From positions 225,622,819 through 225,686,818 of the forward strand of contig JAHLJT010000631.1 of the NCBI GenBank assembly GCA_031308135.1: DNA of 64,000 nucleotides. The letters are read 5' to 3'. Below the pieces are notes generated by a model, which was not told where the DNA came from, did not search any database, and was given only the letters and a program-made list of their open reading frames with translations. Source of the DNA: Acheta domesticus (taxonomy: Eukaryota; Arthropoda; Insecta; Orthoptera; Gryllidae). Shown here piece by piece: positions 30,770 through 40,736 of the stretch; within the stretch, counting starts at the first letter, position 1; every line of letters begins with the position of its first letter. Position numbers and translations under genes: made by a program.

Positions 30770-31725
30770 AGCCATCTAAAGCTAGCAGCGCCCAGAAACG
30801 AATCTCAACCAAATTATATCCAAAATTTTATGCTAATTTTAGGCTAATTAAATGCTCTATTCCCGAATTTTAGGCTCCTCTGGATTTCCGAAAATCGTGG
30901 ACGCTGCTAGCTTTAGTCTAAAGCTAGCAGCGCCCACCCAGAATCTATCTCAAAATCAATTGTAAAATCTGAAACCCATCCCAAAATTTAATAATAATTT
31001 TAGGCTCTTGGAAAAAAATTATCCCCGCCTTCAAATTCCAAAAATCAGGGCTGTACAAAGCGAAACAATTAACATTGGTTCTTATGGGCGAATAAACATC
31101 AAAATCAAAAAACCTTAGGAAAAATCTGAAACCCCTCCCAAAAGTTAAGAATAATTTTAGGCTCTTGGAAAAAAATTATCCCCGCCTTCAAATTTTAAAA
31201 ATCAGGGCTGTACAAAGCGAAACAATTAACATTGGTTCTTACGGGTGAAATAACACCAAAATCAAAAAACCATAGGAAAAATCTGAAACCCCTCCCAAAA
31301 GTTAAGAATAATTTTAGGCTCTTGGAAAAAAATTATCCCCGCCTTCAAATCCCAAAATCAGGGCTGTACAAAGCGAAACAATTAACATTGGTTCTTACGG
31401 GTGAAATAACACCAAATTCAAAAAACCTTAGGAAAAATCTGAAACCCCTCCCAAAAGTTAAGAATAATTTTAGGCTCTTTAAAAAAAAATCACCCCCGCC
31501 TTCAAATTCCAAAAATCAGGGCTGTACAAAGCGAAACAATTAACATTGGTTCTTACGGGTGAAATAACACCAAAATCAAAAAACCTTAGGAAAAATCTGA
31601 AACCCCTCCCAAAAGTTAAGAATAATTTTAGGCTCTTGGAAAAAAATTATCCCCGCCTTCAAATTCCAAAAATCAGGGCTGTACAAAGCGAAACAATTAA
31701 CATTGGTTCTTACGGGCGAATAAAC
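30770..31725 (+). repeat. Left foldback arm: terminal module plus five 158-bp units
   Basis: The first ~145 bp form a module that is itself bounded by inverted CTAAAGCTAGCAGCGCCCA sequences (30775 and ~30900-30917) and is followed head-to-head by another TCTAAAGCTAGCAGCGCCC. Tandem units then recur, each with AGGGCTGTACAAAGCGAAAC and AATTAACATTGGTTCTTACG, near 31050, 31207, 31363, 31521 and 31680. Confidence 0.85.
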
Positions 31726-31739
31726 ACCACTCACTATGA

Positions 31740-32330
31740 AAGAACTCACTATGAAGAAAAAAATATATTTGAAGGAAAAATCTCCATCTGCAATTTTGTA
31801 TTTTGAGGAAGACGTTGAATAAAATTCAAAATTTTGCAATTTTCGGAAATTTATAATTTACCGTGATCATCGTACCTGTCACCATAATATGTGCATTTTA
31901 CTCTGTTCTTACAAGAAATTTAAAGAAAAATTTGGAGCAGTTTTTGGGAAAAGTTTAAAAACGTCCGGGGAGCTTCATGTAAAGTACCCCAAAATTTTAT
32001 AGAATCTTTTTCCAAATCTCAAAGCTTTCACTCAAACCAGATGGTGCGAGTAATATCCATTTTGGAAGAAATCGTACGTATGGTTTAGGTGCTAGCAGTG
32101 TTGACGGACGGACGGACGGGGACGGACAGATGGACGTTTTCCTTTCAGTTGGTTTTTGGGAATCAAGGACCAACAAAAAACGGGTTCTGGCTACACCACG
32201 TGTTAAGGGATTTTTTTTCTTAATTTAGCAACTGGATTTATCCACTTTTTCGTCATCACGACCAGACAATTAATTTTTTGCTGGCGAAAATTCGCCATTT
32301 TCCCCGCAGCATTATATAACTTTCTCTATA
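31740..32330 (+). repeat. Dispersed family F, copy D, inside the foldback element
   Basis: It has the family landmarks GGTTTAGGTGCTAGCAGTGT, GACGGACGGACGGACGGGG, CACCACGTGTTAAGGGATTT and TTTAGCAACTGGATTTATCC. The 5' end is missing. Confidence 0.7.
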
Positions 32331-32339
32331 CTACGTATA

Positions 32340-33990
32340 TTACTCTGTATTTAAGTAGCGTTTATTGTCGACAGAACAATTTTTATACATGGTGGTAGTT
32401 TTGCACTACATAGCATGTATATATTGGATGGTTGGAGAGTTCAAGATTGCTTTGACCTTACTTGCGTTATTTATAATAGTCTGAGGATTTTCCTCTCTTG
32501 TGTAACTGACGCACCTCTTTTGTTTTATTTACATTATCATTACTTCAACAACCTACATCTAATTACAATTACTTCATAAGCGACTCTGTCGCGTCCTTAT
32601 TGCTTTTATCTTCGAAATTCTCTTATCCTGAAATGACCTGACACTAAGCACAGGTGTCACTGTCACGTCCTTGTTGTGCACTGATTACTATTTACACTAT
32701 TTACATTTTAACTGCTCCATCACTGCATCTTCCTTGACAGGGTGTAGGGGCATCGAGGGGCCCCGGGTGGTGGCGCGGGACTTTTTAGTTGCGGATTGGC
32801 CTACGCCAGACGATGCCCGCGGCCGAGGCGGCCCCCGCCGGGCACAGTTTTATTTATTTACACACACGGCGGTATTCGGCAGGGACCAGGTCTGGACGGT
32901 GTGCTTGTAATAGCAGGCGCCACTACGTCGGTAAAGCTAGCACCCCCACTTTCTCAAAACTCAAAAATGCTTGCGCCATACTTTTGGGCTAATTTCAGCC
33001 CCCTTCCAAAAATTTTGGGCTACCTCCCAACACCTTGAAATTACGATTTCAAATTTTGGCCGGTAAAGCTAGCACCCCCACTTACTTAAAATTCAAATTT
33101 TTTTGCACGGTCAAAACAAGTGAATTTTGGGCTTCTGGGGGCCACTTTTCAAAATTTCGAAACACACCCCTAAATACGAAACCAAAAAATCAAAACCACC
33201 CCTAATTCTCAAATTTCAAATTTCTCCCACCATAAGTTTGGGATATTTTTGGACTCTTCAGTGACACCAGAAACATTATTTTGGTACCCTACAATCTCCG
33301 AAATTAAGGTTAAAAATTGTGGGCTGTTAATTTAACACCCACCCGTACTGAAAATTCGAAAATATTTGTGTGGTCGTAAACGTGCGAAATTTTTGTTCCT
33401 TTTCAAAATTTCGAAACGCACCCCTACGTACGATAACAAATATTTAAAACGATCCCAATAGCAACTCAACTCAAAAAATCTTGGGCCATAATTTTGGGTT
33501 CTTTAGTGTCATCAAAAAACACCCCAAAATCAACTTAGCAAAAACGAGGATGGAGAAGCTAGAATCTCACTATCTCAAAACTAGGAAATCCGGAGAAACT
33601 TCACACATATTCTGGGAGAATTATACCGTACACGTGTATTTCCAACATTAAAAAAGAAAAAAAATGTATTTGTTGAGAGTTTTACCATTTATTCGGACAG
33701 GATCAATATCAAGCCTTGAAAAAATTACTTTAATTCATTCCTATGTAAATATCCAATATAGACTTCTTAAATATTTCATACAAGAAAAATTCTCTCCAAA
33801 AAGCAGCGACGAATTAAAAGATAAAATAGTTATTTAACTATACATCTACAATTCTAAAATCACAATCAATAATAGAGAAATCCAAAAATGGGAAAAGAAT
33901 AATGCCTAGTATAAAAGGCAAACTACATTTTTTCTCAATCTTTCATTCGTCAAAAAAAAAAAGAAAACAAACTTAACTAACAAATGTAAA
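32340..33990. other. Central foldback DNA, unclassified
   Basis: 32640-32930 is GC-rich between AT-rich flanks. Two copies of GGTAAAGCTAGCACCCCCAC (32930 and 33058) resemble the arm-terminal TAAAGCTAGCAGCGCCCA, so this part may be a decayed arm module. No protein is recognised. Confidence 0.4.
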
Positions 33991-33999
33991 TATGGAATT

Positions 34000-36830
34000 T
34001 ACTAACAATTGAACACATACCAACAAATAAGATGCGATCTTGAAATAATTTCATTCATAAATTTTTCATGAAAAAGGAAAGCAAAGTAAAAAAACTGTCC
34101 GAAATACTTACCGATCTCAAATATTTGTTGGGTTTTTTTCAAAACTAAACTACGGGTATTTCGCTTCAAGCAATCCAATGTTCTACAAATTACATGCAGA
34201 TTATGGCAAAAAATCGCGACACGCATATCATTTTGGGGTAGATGCATTCTTTTTGAAAAGAATCGAATATTAATCAAAACATTATTTTCCTGCAAAATTC
34301 AATATTTGTGTTGTTATAAAACCTAAACTACAAGGATTTCGTTCCGAGCAATTTAATGTCATATACAACACATAATAGGGAATACGGCTGTACTCTCTAA
34401 TCATTTTGGACTACTCACTTTGTTTTAAAAAGATTGGAAAATTAGTGTGAAAACTATTATATAAATTTTGATCATATTTTGGTTTATCACTAAATAAACT
34501 CCAAAATACTGTACTAATTCAAAAGAGGAATTTATTTAGAATTGCTCATACATTGGCCATCAATATGTCAACTTCAAATAATTTTGGACTAGCTTCGTTC
34601 TCATTGAAAATGAAAGGAATATTAATCAAAACAGTCCCAACTTTTTCCCGATATTCAATATTTGCGTTACCTTAACTACAGGTATTTCGCGTTTGATAAT
34701 GTCATTTTCAAATACATGATAAGGAATACGGCTGTACTCAGAAAAAATTTTAGGCTTCTCTCTTTGTTTACCAGAAAATGGAAAATTCTCGTGAAAACTA
34801 CAATATACTTCTTGACCAATTTCTCATTCCTCACAAAATAAACTCCAAAACTTTACTAATTCAAAAAGAGAATTTATTTACATTTGCACATACATTGCTT
34901 CTCAATTTGCTAATCTCAAATAATTTCGGGCTAGAGACGTTCTTATTGAAAAATAAAGGAATAATAATCAATAGAATAACTTTTGTTTTTGCTATCCAAT
35001 ATTTGCGATCTTATAAAACCTGAACTACAAGGATTTCGTTTCTGGCAATAAAGTGCCATATACAACACATGATAGAGAATACGGCTATACTCATGAATCA
35101 TTTTGAACTTCGCGGTTTCTTCTCCAAGAAAAGAAAAATTCGCGTGAGAACTACAATATACATTTCACCACGTTTCCACTTCTGAAAAAGTAAACCCCAA
35201 AATTCTGTACCAATTCAAATAAAGAATTTATTAACAATTGCACATAAATTAGCTAATAATATTCAAATCTCAAATAATTTTGGGCTATATTAGTACGTAT
35301 TAAAAAAGGGATATTAGTCAAAACCAGTCCATTTTTTTTCGATATTCGACATTTCCGTTCTTATAAAACCAGAAGTACTAGGATATGGCTCATGGCATTG
35401 GCGCGTGACATACAATACATATTAAGGAATACGATTATACCCACAAATAATTTTGGGCGTCTCTTTCTTTTCCAAAAAGTGGAAAATTCTCGTGAGAAAT
35501 ACAGTATAACTTTTAACTAATTTTTCATTCCTCACAAAATTATTTCTGAAATACTTTAATAATTCAAATGAGGAACTGATTCACAATTGCTCATGCATTA
35601 CCTATCAAGATGCCAATCTCAAATAATTTTGGGCTACCACCGTTCTTATTGGAAAAAATTGGAATATTCATCAAAACACACCCAATTTTTTTCGATATTC
35701 AACATTTGCGTTCTTATAACACCTGAATTACAACGATTTGGCTCCTGGAAATTGAAGGCCATATACAACACATGATACGGAATACAGATATACTAACAAA
35801 TGATTTTGGGTTTCTCTCTTTCTTTTCCAAAAAAATGGAAAAATTCTCGTGAGAACTAGAATATACCTTTTTACTAATTTTCATTCCTCACAAAAAATTG
35901 CTGAAATACTTTACTAATTTAAATAAGAAATTTATTAACGATTGCTCATACATTACCTATTGATATCACAATTTCAAATACTTTTGGGCTAGAGCCGTTC
36001 TTATTGGAAAAAATTAATATTACTAAAAACTTTCCCAATTCTTTTCCAACATTTAATATTTACGTTGTTATAAAACCTGAACTACAAGGATTTGGCTCCT
36101 TGGAAAGGCGCGTGACATACAACACATAATAAGAAATATGGTTATACCCACAAATAATTTTGGGCTTCTCTCTTTCATTTCCAAAAAATGGAATCTTCTC
36201 GTGAGAACTACAACATACCTTTCGATTAATTTTTCATTCCTCACAAAATAATCTCTGAAATACTTTACTAATTCAAATGAGAAATTTCTTAGCAATTGCC
36301 CATTTATTACATATTAATATGCCAACCTCAAATAATTTTGGGCTAGCACCGTTCTGACTGAAAAAAAAATAGAATATTAATCAAAACACACTCACTTTTT
36401 TCGATATTCAATATTTCAGTTCTTATAACACCTGAACTACAACGACTTGGTTTCCGAAAATTGAACGTCATATTCCACACAATATAGGAAATAGTATTAT
36501 ACCCACAAATAATTTTGGGCTTCTCTCTTTCTTTTCCAAAAAATGGGAAATTCTCGTGAGAACTACAACATACCTTTCGATTAATTTTTCATTTCTCACA
36601 AAATAATCTCTGAACTACTTTACTAATTCAAATAGGGAATTTATTAGCAATTGCTCTTGCTTTGAGTTCTTATAACACCTGAACTACAACGACTTAGTTT
36701 CTGAAAATTGAACGTCATATTCCACACATTATAGTGAATACTATTATACCCACAAAAAATTTTGGCCTTCTTTCTTCCCTTTCCAAAAAATGGAAAATTC
36801 CTGTTAGGAATACAACATACCCTATTCACC
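34000..36830 (+). repeat. ~350-bp satellite, about eight units
   Basis: Units share AATAATTTTGGGCT (e.g. 35276, 35620, 36328), TTCTTATAAAACCTGAACTA, TTTCATTCCTCACAAAATAA (35520, 35875, 36230, 36585) and TTTACTAATTCAAAT. Spacing is 344-362 bp, with diverged units at the left. It is AT-rich and non-coding. Confidence 0.85.
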
Positions 36831-36832
36831 AG

Positions 36833-38403
36833 TAAGAACCAATGTTAATTGTTTCGCTTTGTACAGCCCTGAATTTTGGAATTTGAAGGCGGGGATAATT
36901 TTTTTCCAAGAGCCTAAAATTATCCTTAACTTTTGGGAGGGGTTTCGAATTTTTCCTAAGGTTTTTTGATTTTGGTGTTTATTCGCCCGTAAGAACAAAT
37001 GTTAATTGTTTCGCTTTGTACAGCCCTGATTTTTGGAATTTGAAGGCGGGGATGATTTTTTTTAAAGAGCCTAAAATTATTCTTAACTTTTGGGAGGGGT
37101 TTCAGATTTTTCCTAAGGTTTTTTGAATTTGGTGTTATTTCACCCGTAAGAACCAATGTTAATTGTTTCGCTTTGTACAGCCCTGAATTTTGGAATTTGA
37201 AGGCGGGGATAATTTTTTTCCAAGAGCCTAAAATTATTCTCAACTTTTGGGAGGAGTTTCAGATTTTTCCTAAGGTTTTATGATTTTGGTGTTATTTCAC
37301 CCGTAAAAACCAATGTTAATTGTTTCGCTTTGTACAGCCCTGATTTTTGGAATTTGAAGGCGGGGATGATTTGTTTCCAAGAGCCTAAAATTATTCTTAA
37401 CTTTTGGGAGGGGTTTCAGATTTTTCCTAAGGTTTTTTGAATGTGGTGTTATTTCACCCGTAAGAACCAATGTTAATTGTTTCGCTTTGTACAGCCCTGA
37501 TTTTTAAAATTTGAAGGCGGGGATAATTTTTTTCCAAGAGCCTAAAATTATTCTTAACTTTTGGGAGGAGTTTCAGATTTTTCCTAAGGTTTTTTGAATT
37601 TGGTGTTATTTCACCCGTAAGAACCAATGTTAATTGTTTCGCTTTGTACAGCCCTGATTTTTAAAATTTGAAGGCGGGGATAATTTTTTTCCAAGAGCCT
37701 AAAATTATTCTTAACTTTTGGGAGGGGTTTCAGATTTTTCCTAAGGTTTTTTGAATTTGGTGTTATTTCACCCGTAAGAACCAATGTTAATTGTTTCGCT
37801 TTGTACAGCCCTGATTTTTAAAATTTGAAGGCGGGGATAATTTTTTTCCAAGAGCCTAAAATTATTCTTAACTTTTGGGAGGGGTTTCAGATTTTTCCTA
37901 AGGTTTTTTGATTTTGATGTTTATTCGCCCATAAGAACCAATGTTAATTGTTTCGCTTTGTACAGCCCTGATTTTTGGAATTTGAAGGCGGGGATAATTT
38001 TTTTTAAAGAGCCTAAAATTATTCTTAACTTTTGGGAGGGGTTTCAGATTTTTCCTAAGGTTTTTTGATTTTGATGTTTATTCGCCCATAAGAACCAATG
38101 TTAATTGTTTCGCTTTGTACAGCCCTGATTTTTGGAATTTGAAGGCGGGGATAATTTTTTTCCAAGAGCCCAAAATTATTATTAAATTTTGGGATGGGTT
38201 TCAGATTTTACAATTGATTTTGAGATAGATTCTGTGTGGGCGCTGCTAGCTTTAGACTAAAGCTAGCAGCGCCCACGATTTTCGGAAATCCAGAGGAGCC
38301 TAAAATTCGGGAATAGAGCATTTAATTAGCCTAAAATTAGCATAAAATTTTGGATATAGTTTGGTTGAGATTGGTTTCTGGGCGCTGCTAACTTTAGATG
38401 GCT
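36833..38403 (-). repeat. Right foldback arm: nine 158-bp units plus terminal module
   Basis: The inverted form of the left-arm unit (GTTAATTGTTTCGCTTTGTA) recurs at about 36844, 37001, 37159, 37316, 37474, 37631, 37788, 37945 and 38100, i.e. every ~157 bp. The terminal module at ~38240-38403 has the same internal palindrome as the left arm. The two arms differ in unit number (nine versus five). Confidence 0.9.
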
Positions 38404-38412
38404 CACATTTGG

Positions 38413-38479
38413 TAGCCATGCCGGCTCGACCCGGGCGAAGTGAAAGCGGAAGCGTCCACGGCAGCGTCGCTTCACCACA
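38413..38479 (-). mobile_element. 5' LTR of the retrotransposon, outer segment
   Basis: 67 bp matching the end of the 3' LTR (25949-26015): GTAGCCATGCCGGCTCGACC to GCGTCGCTTCACCACA. It is followed by the CTAG target duplication (38480-38483). Confidence 0.85.
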
Positions 38480-38483
38480 CTAG

Positions 38484-38765
38484 GTACAGGTCCCAACGTT
38501 TCGGACGCGATTCTGCGATGCATTTCGCCGTGAGGAAGGTCGCAAAATGGCGGCCGAAGCGTTGGCACCTGTGCCTAGAACGCGGCGTTTCCCGGATAGC
38601 CGAGTAGGTAGTGACTCCGGCCGCGGATACCTACGCTTTTATTTGACCAATCTCTTTGGGGAAGATCAATAATGAGACACTTCGCTCTGAGGAAGGTCGC
38701 AGAATGGCGGCCGAAACGTTGGCACTTGGGCCTAGTACGCGGCGTCTCCCTGACAGCCAAGTTGC
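38484..38765 (+). mobile_element. Ribozyme-related element, right part of the outer shell
   Basis: It contains three related arms. The first is an inverted arm (38484-38520) with CCAACGTTTCGG. The second is a plus-strand arm at 38527-38620 with decayed boxes (GUGAGGA, GAAG) and the tail GCCTAGAACGCGGCGTTTCC. The third, at 38684-38765, has an intact core and the tail GCCTAGTACGCGGCGTCTCC. The first arm is continuous with 25466 downward once the LTR element is removed. Confidence 0.6.
38684..38723 (+). ncRNA. Hammerhead ribozyme core (HH6)
   Basis: Stem I strand GCU, CUGAGGA, stem II GGUCGC / GCGGCC (6 pairs, one U-G), GAAACGUU, then GGC. Stem I is only three pairs including one wobble. Cleavage is predicted between 38720 and 38721. 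Confidence 0.7.
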
Positions 38766-39438
38766 TACAAATTTTGTTGGAGCAGCGCCCGTGAACTCGT
38801 GGTGAAACAACAATTAATCTAATTATTTAAGACTAAATTAAAAAGACTATTAGACTAATTAATATAATTAATTTGTCTAATAATTATTTTACAATTATAT
38901 CTACAATTTCTGTTTTCAATTTATCTTAACATCTCTCTCTCTTTCTCATGCTTCATTTATGTCTTTCACTATCTAACCGTCCCTAAAGGCCCATTGACAA
39001 TCCAAGCATAAACGTGAGCATGACATTAACATAAACGTTAGGATGATAACTTTCAAGCTTGCAAGCTCCTGTGCTTATACTTACGTAAGAAATAAAAAAT
39101 GAACCAATCACAGTACGTTAGCTGAAAATCGAGTATCGAGATAGGATTGAAGTCGACAGATCGAACCAAAGATTGATTTTCGAGAATGCGTGGTTGATTT
39201 TCGGCGGTTTTCTGCGTTGTTTCGTAGCGTGCGATCTGTTTTAATACATAATCTCGAGTCTCACATCCAACCAATGGTAACCACAATGACATAAAATCTT
39301 ATTTTGCTTACGCTTATGTTGGACATTGTGAATACTTCAGTCTATCACCTATGTTAAAGTTTATGTCTATTTGTTACGCGTTTGCCTTGCGAAAGGGCGT
39401 AACCAGTTTTGTGCGTGGGGGGGGGGGCGGGGCTGCAG

Positions 39439-39600
39439 GTTCCAGCTGCACTACTACTGCTTCGAGGCGGCGTCGTGCCTGCTGGGCGTGGACACGCGCT
39501 TCGAGGGCGACGGCGACGCCAACGGGGGCGACGCGCACGCGCCGCGGCGCCGCGCCGACGACGCCGCGCGCACCCCCGTCGAGAAGGTCATCTGCAGCAA
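39439..39600 (+). CDS. MINDY4: MINDY-4-type deubiquitinase, exon e
   Basis: One G completes Arg, then FQLHYYCFEAASCLLGVDTR, a low-complexity acidic/basic stretch (EGDGDANGGDAHAPRRRADD) and TPVEKVICSK. RF.LhYY followed by a variable loop and tP.e..I.tKW is the MINDY-4 C-terminal pattern. It enters in phase 1, leaves in phase 2 (AGCAA|GTGAGT), and is very GC-rich. Its acceptor is unusual: a G12-C-G4 run and GGCTGCAG with no pyrimidine tract. Confidence 0.88.
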
Positions 39601-39601
39601 G

Positions 39602-40319
39602 TGAGTGCACGCGCTGCCCCACGGCGCTCCTCAAGGGCCCGCCCCCAGGGCCCAAGGCCCTCAAGGCCTACTGACGTACTACGGGTCCTCAAGGGCCCGT
39701 ACACGTCAGGGCCCGGTAGTTTTAAAAATAGTTATTTTCATATTAAGTGTGTAAATTTTCTGTTTCTTTCACGGTCGAAATTGAGATTTTTTGCCGAGAC
39801 CGTAGGTAGAGGTAAAAAATCTCAATCGAGACCATAAAAAACAAGAAAAAACGGAAACTTCATACACGAAATATGAGCAACATTTTTCTACAACTGCATA
39901 AAAATATAATACAAATGGGTTTGTAAACTTGTATTGGAAGCAAGCCTGATACCCCGGACCATATCAGAGATGGCAGTTACATGTTAAAGGGAAGCTCCTT
40001 ATTTTCTTGGAGGGGAGAAAGTCGACCCCAGAGAGTATTTAGACTATATAGAACAATATAGAAATGCATTTCATAGGGTCATGATTAGAGATAAGTATTC
40101 TAAAACCATGCAAAATAGTTATTTATGTCACGAGTCCTCTAAATGGGTCTTTAAGGACAAAGCTGGAAGGTTAACTGCAAGGCGGAGAGATAGCGAAGCT
40201 AAGTAGTTAACCTTCCGGCTGAGTCGTATTTACAAATGTTTAGCGGGAATTGCTGTGTTAAGAAAACTTCCGCTCAATATGTCCGTAAGTATAAAAACAT
40301 TTACTGATACTATGGAGAC
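39602..40319. other. Start of intron 5, nothing recognised
   Basis: GC-rich for 100 bp after the donor, with a CTCAAGGGCCCG duplication (about 39632 and 39688), then AT-rich. No feature is supported. Confidence 0.35.
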
Positions 40320-40385
40320 AGCTTGTAGCTATATTCTCGATGTCTTCCGGGCTGATGGGCCGTGGTCCAATTGGCTTGGAACTGC

Positions 40386-40427
40386 CAAACGTTTCGCCCA
40401 CGACTGCGGTGGGCATCTTCAGTGGCG
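40386..40427 (-). ncRNA. Hammerhead ribozyme core (HH7), left arm
   Basis: The minus-strand twin of HH8 with the same boxes: CUGAAGA (plus TCTTCAG, 40416-40422), stem II GCCCAC / GUGGGC, GAAACGUU, and UGGC pairing with GCCA. Confidence 0.85.
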
Positions 40428-40602
40428 AGGTCTCGGGCGAAGTGTTCGGGACAGCGGCTTACTGGCGACTGACTAAGCCGCTGTCCCGAACACTTCGCCC
40501 CCACTCGGACACGGGCGAAGTGTCCGGGACAGCGGCTTACTGGCGACTGACAGTCACCAGTCGGTCGCCAGTCGCCAGTAAGTACACTTCGCCCGAGACC
40601 TC

Positions 40603-40645
40603 GCCACTGAAGATGCCCACCGCAGTCGTGGGCGAAACGTTTGGC
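40603..40645 (+). ncRNA. Hammerhead ribozyme core (HH8), right arm
   Basis: Stem I GCCA (40603-40606), CUGAAGA (40607-40613), one U, stem II GCCCAC / GUGGGC (6 of 6 pairs, 7-nt loop), GAAA (40634-40637), CGUU, then UGGC (40642-40645), which pairs 4 of 4 with GCCA. Cleavage is predicted between 40641 and 40642. All catalytic-core positions match consensus. Confidence 0.88.
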
Positions 40646-40736
40646 AGTTCCAAGCCAATTGGACCACGGCCCATCAGCCCGGAAGACATCGAGAATATTG
40701 ACTCCGGCTGTGAAAGCCTTCAAAGCTTGTAGCTAT

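Larger units (their letters stand above)
30770..38403. mobile_element. 7.6-kb foldback-type element inserted in the LTR
   Basis: The ends are AGCCATCTAAAG and CTTTAGATGGCT (12-bp perfect inverted repeat), flanked by the 9-bp target duplication CACATCTGG / CACATTTGG (30761-30769, 38404-38412). The arms (30770-31725 and 36833-38403) are inverted copies made mostly of ~158-bp tandem units. The centre holds a family F copy, a GC-rich block and a ~350-bp satellite. No transposase is visible. Long tandem-repeat TIRs with a 9-bp duplication are the hallmark of Foldback (FB) elements; a MULE-type origin would also fit 9 bp. Confidence 0.85.
40333..40723 (+). mobile_element. Foldback element with two intact hammerhead cores
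   Basis: A 391-bp insertion flanked by the perfect 13-bp target duplication AGCTTGTAGCTAT (40320-40332 and 40724-40736). The left arm (ATTCTCGATGTCTTCCGGGC, GGCCGTGGTCCAATTGG) is the inverse of the right arm (CCAATTGGACCACGGCC, CCCGGAAGACATCGAGAAT). The right arm is followed by a one-sided tail (TTGACTCCGGCTGTGAAAGC). Inner blocks with GACAGCGGCTTACTGGCGAC recur in direct and inverted order. The ends match 9497-9813. Confidence 0.85.
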
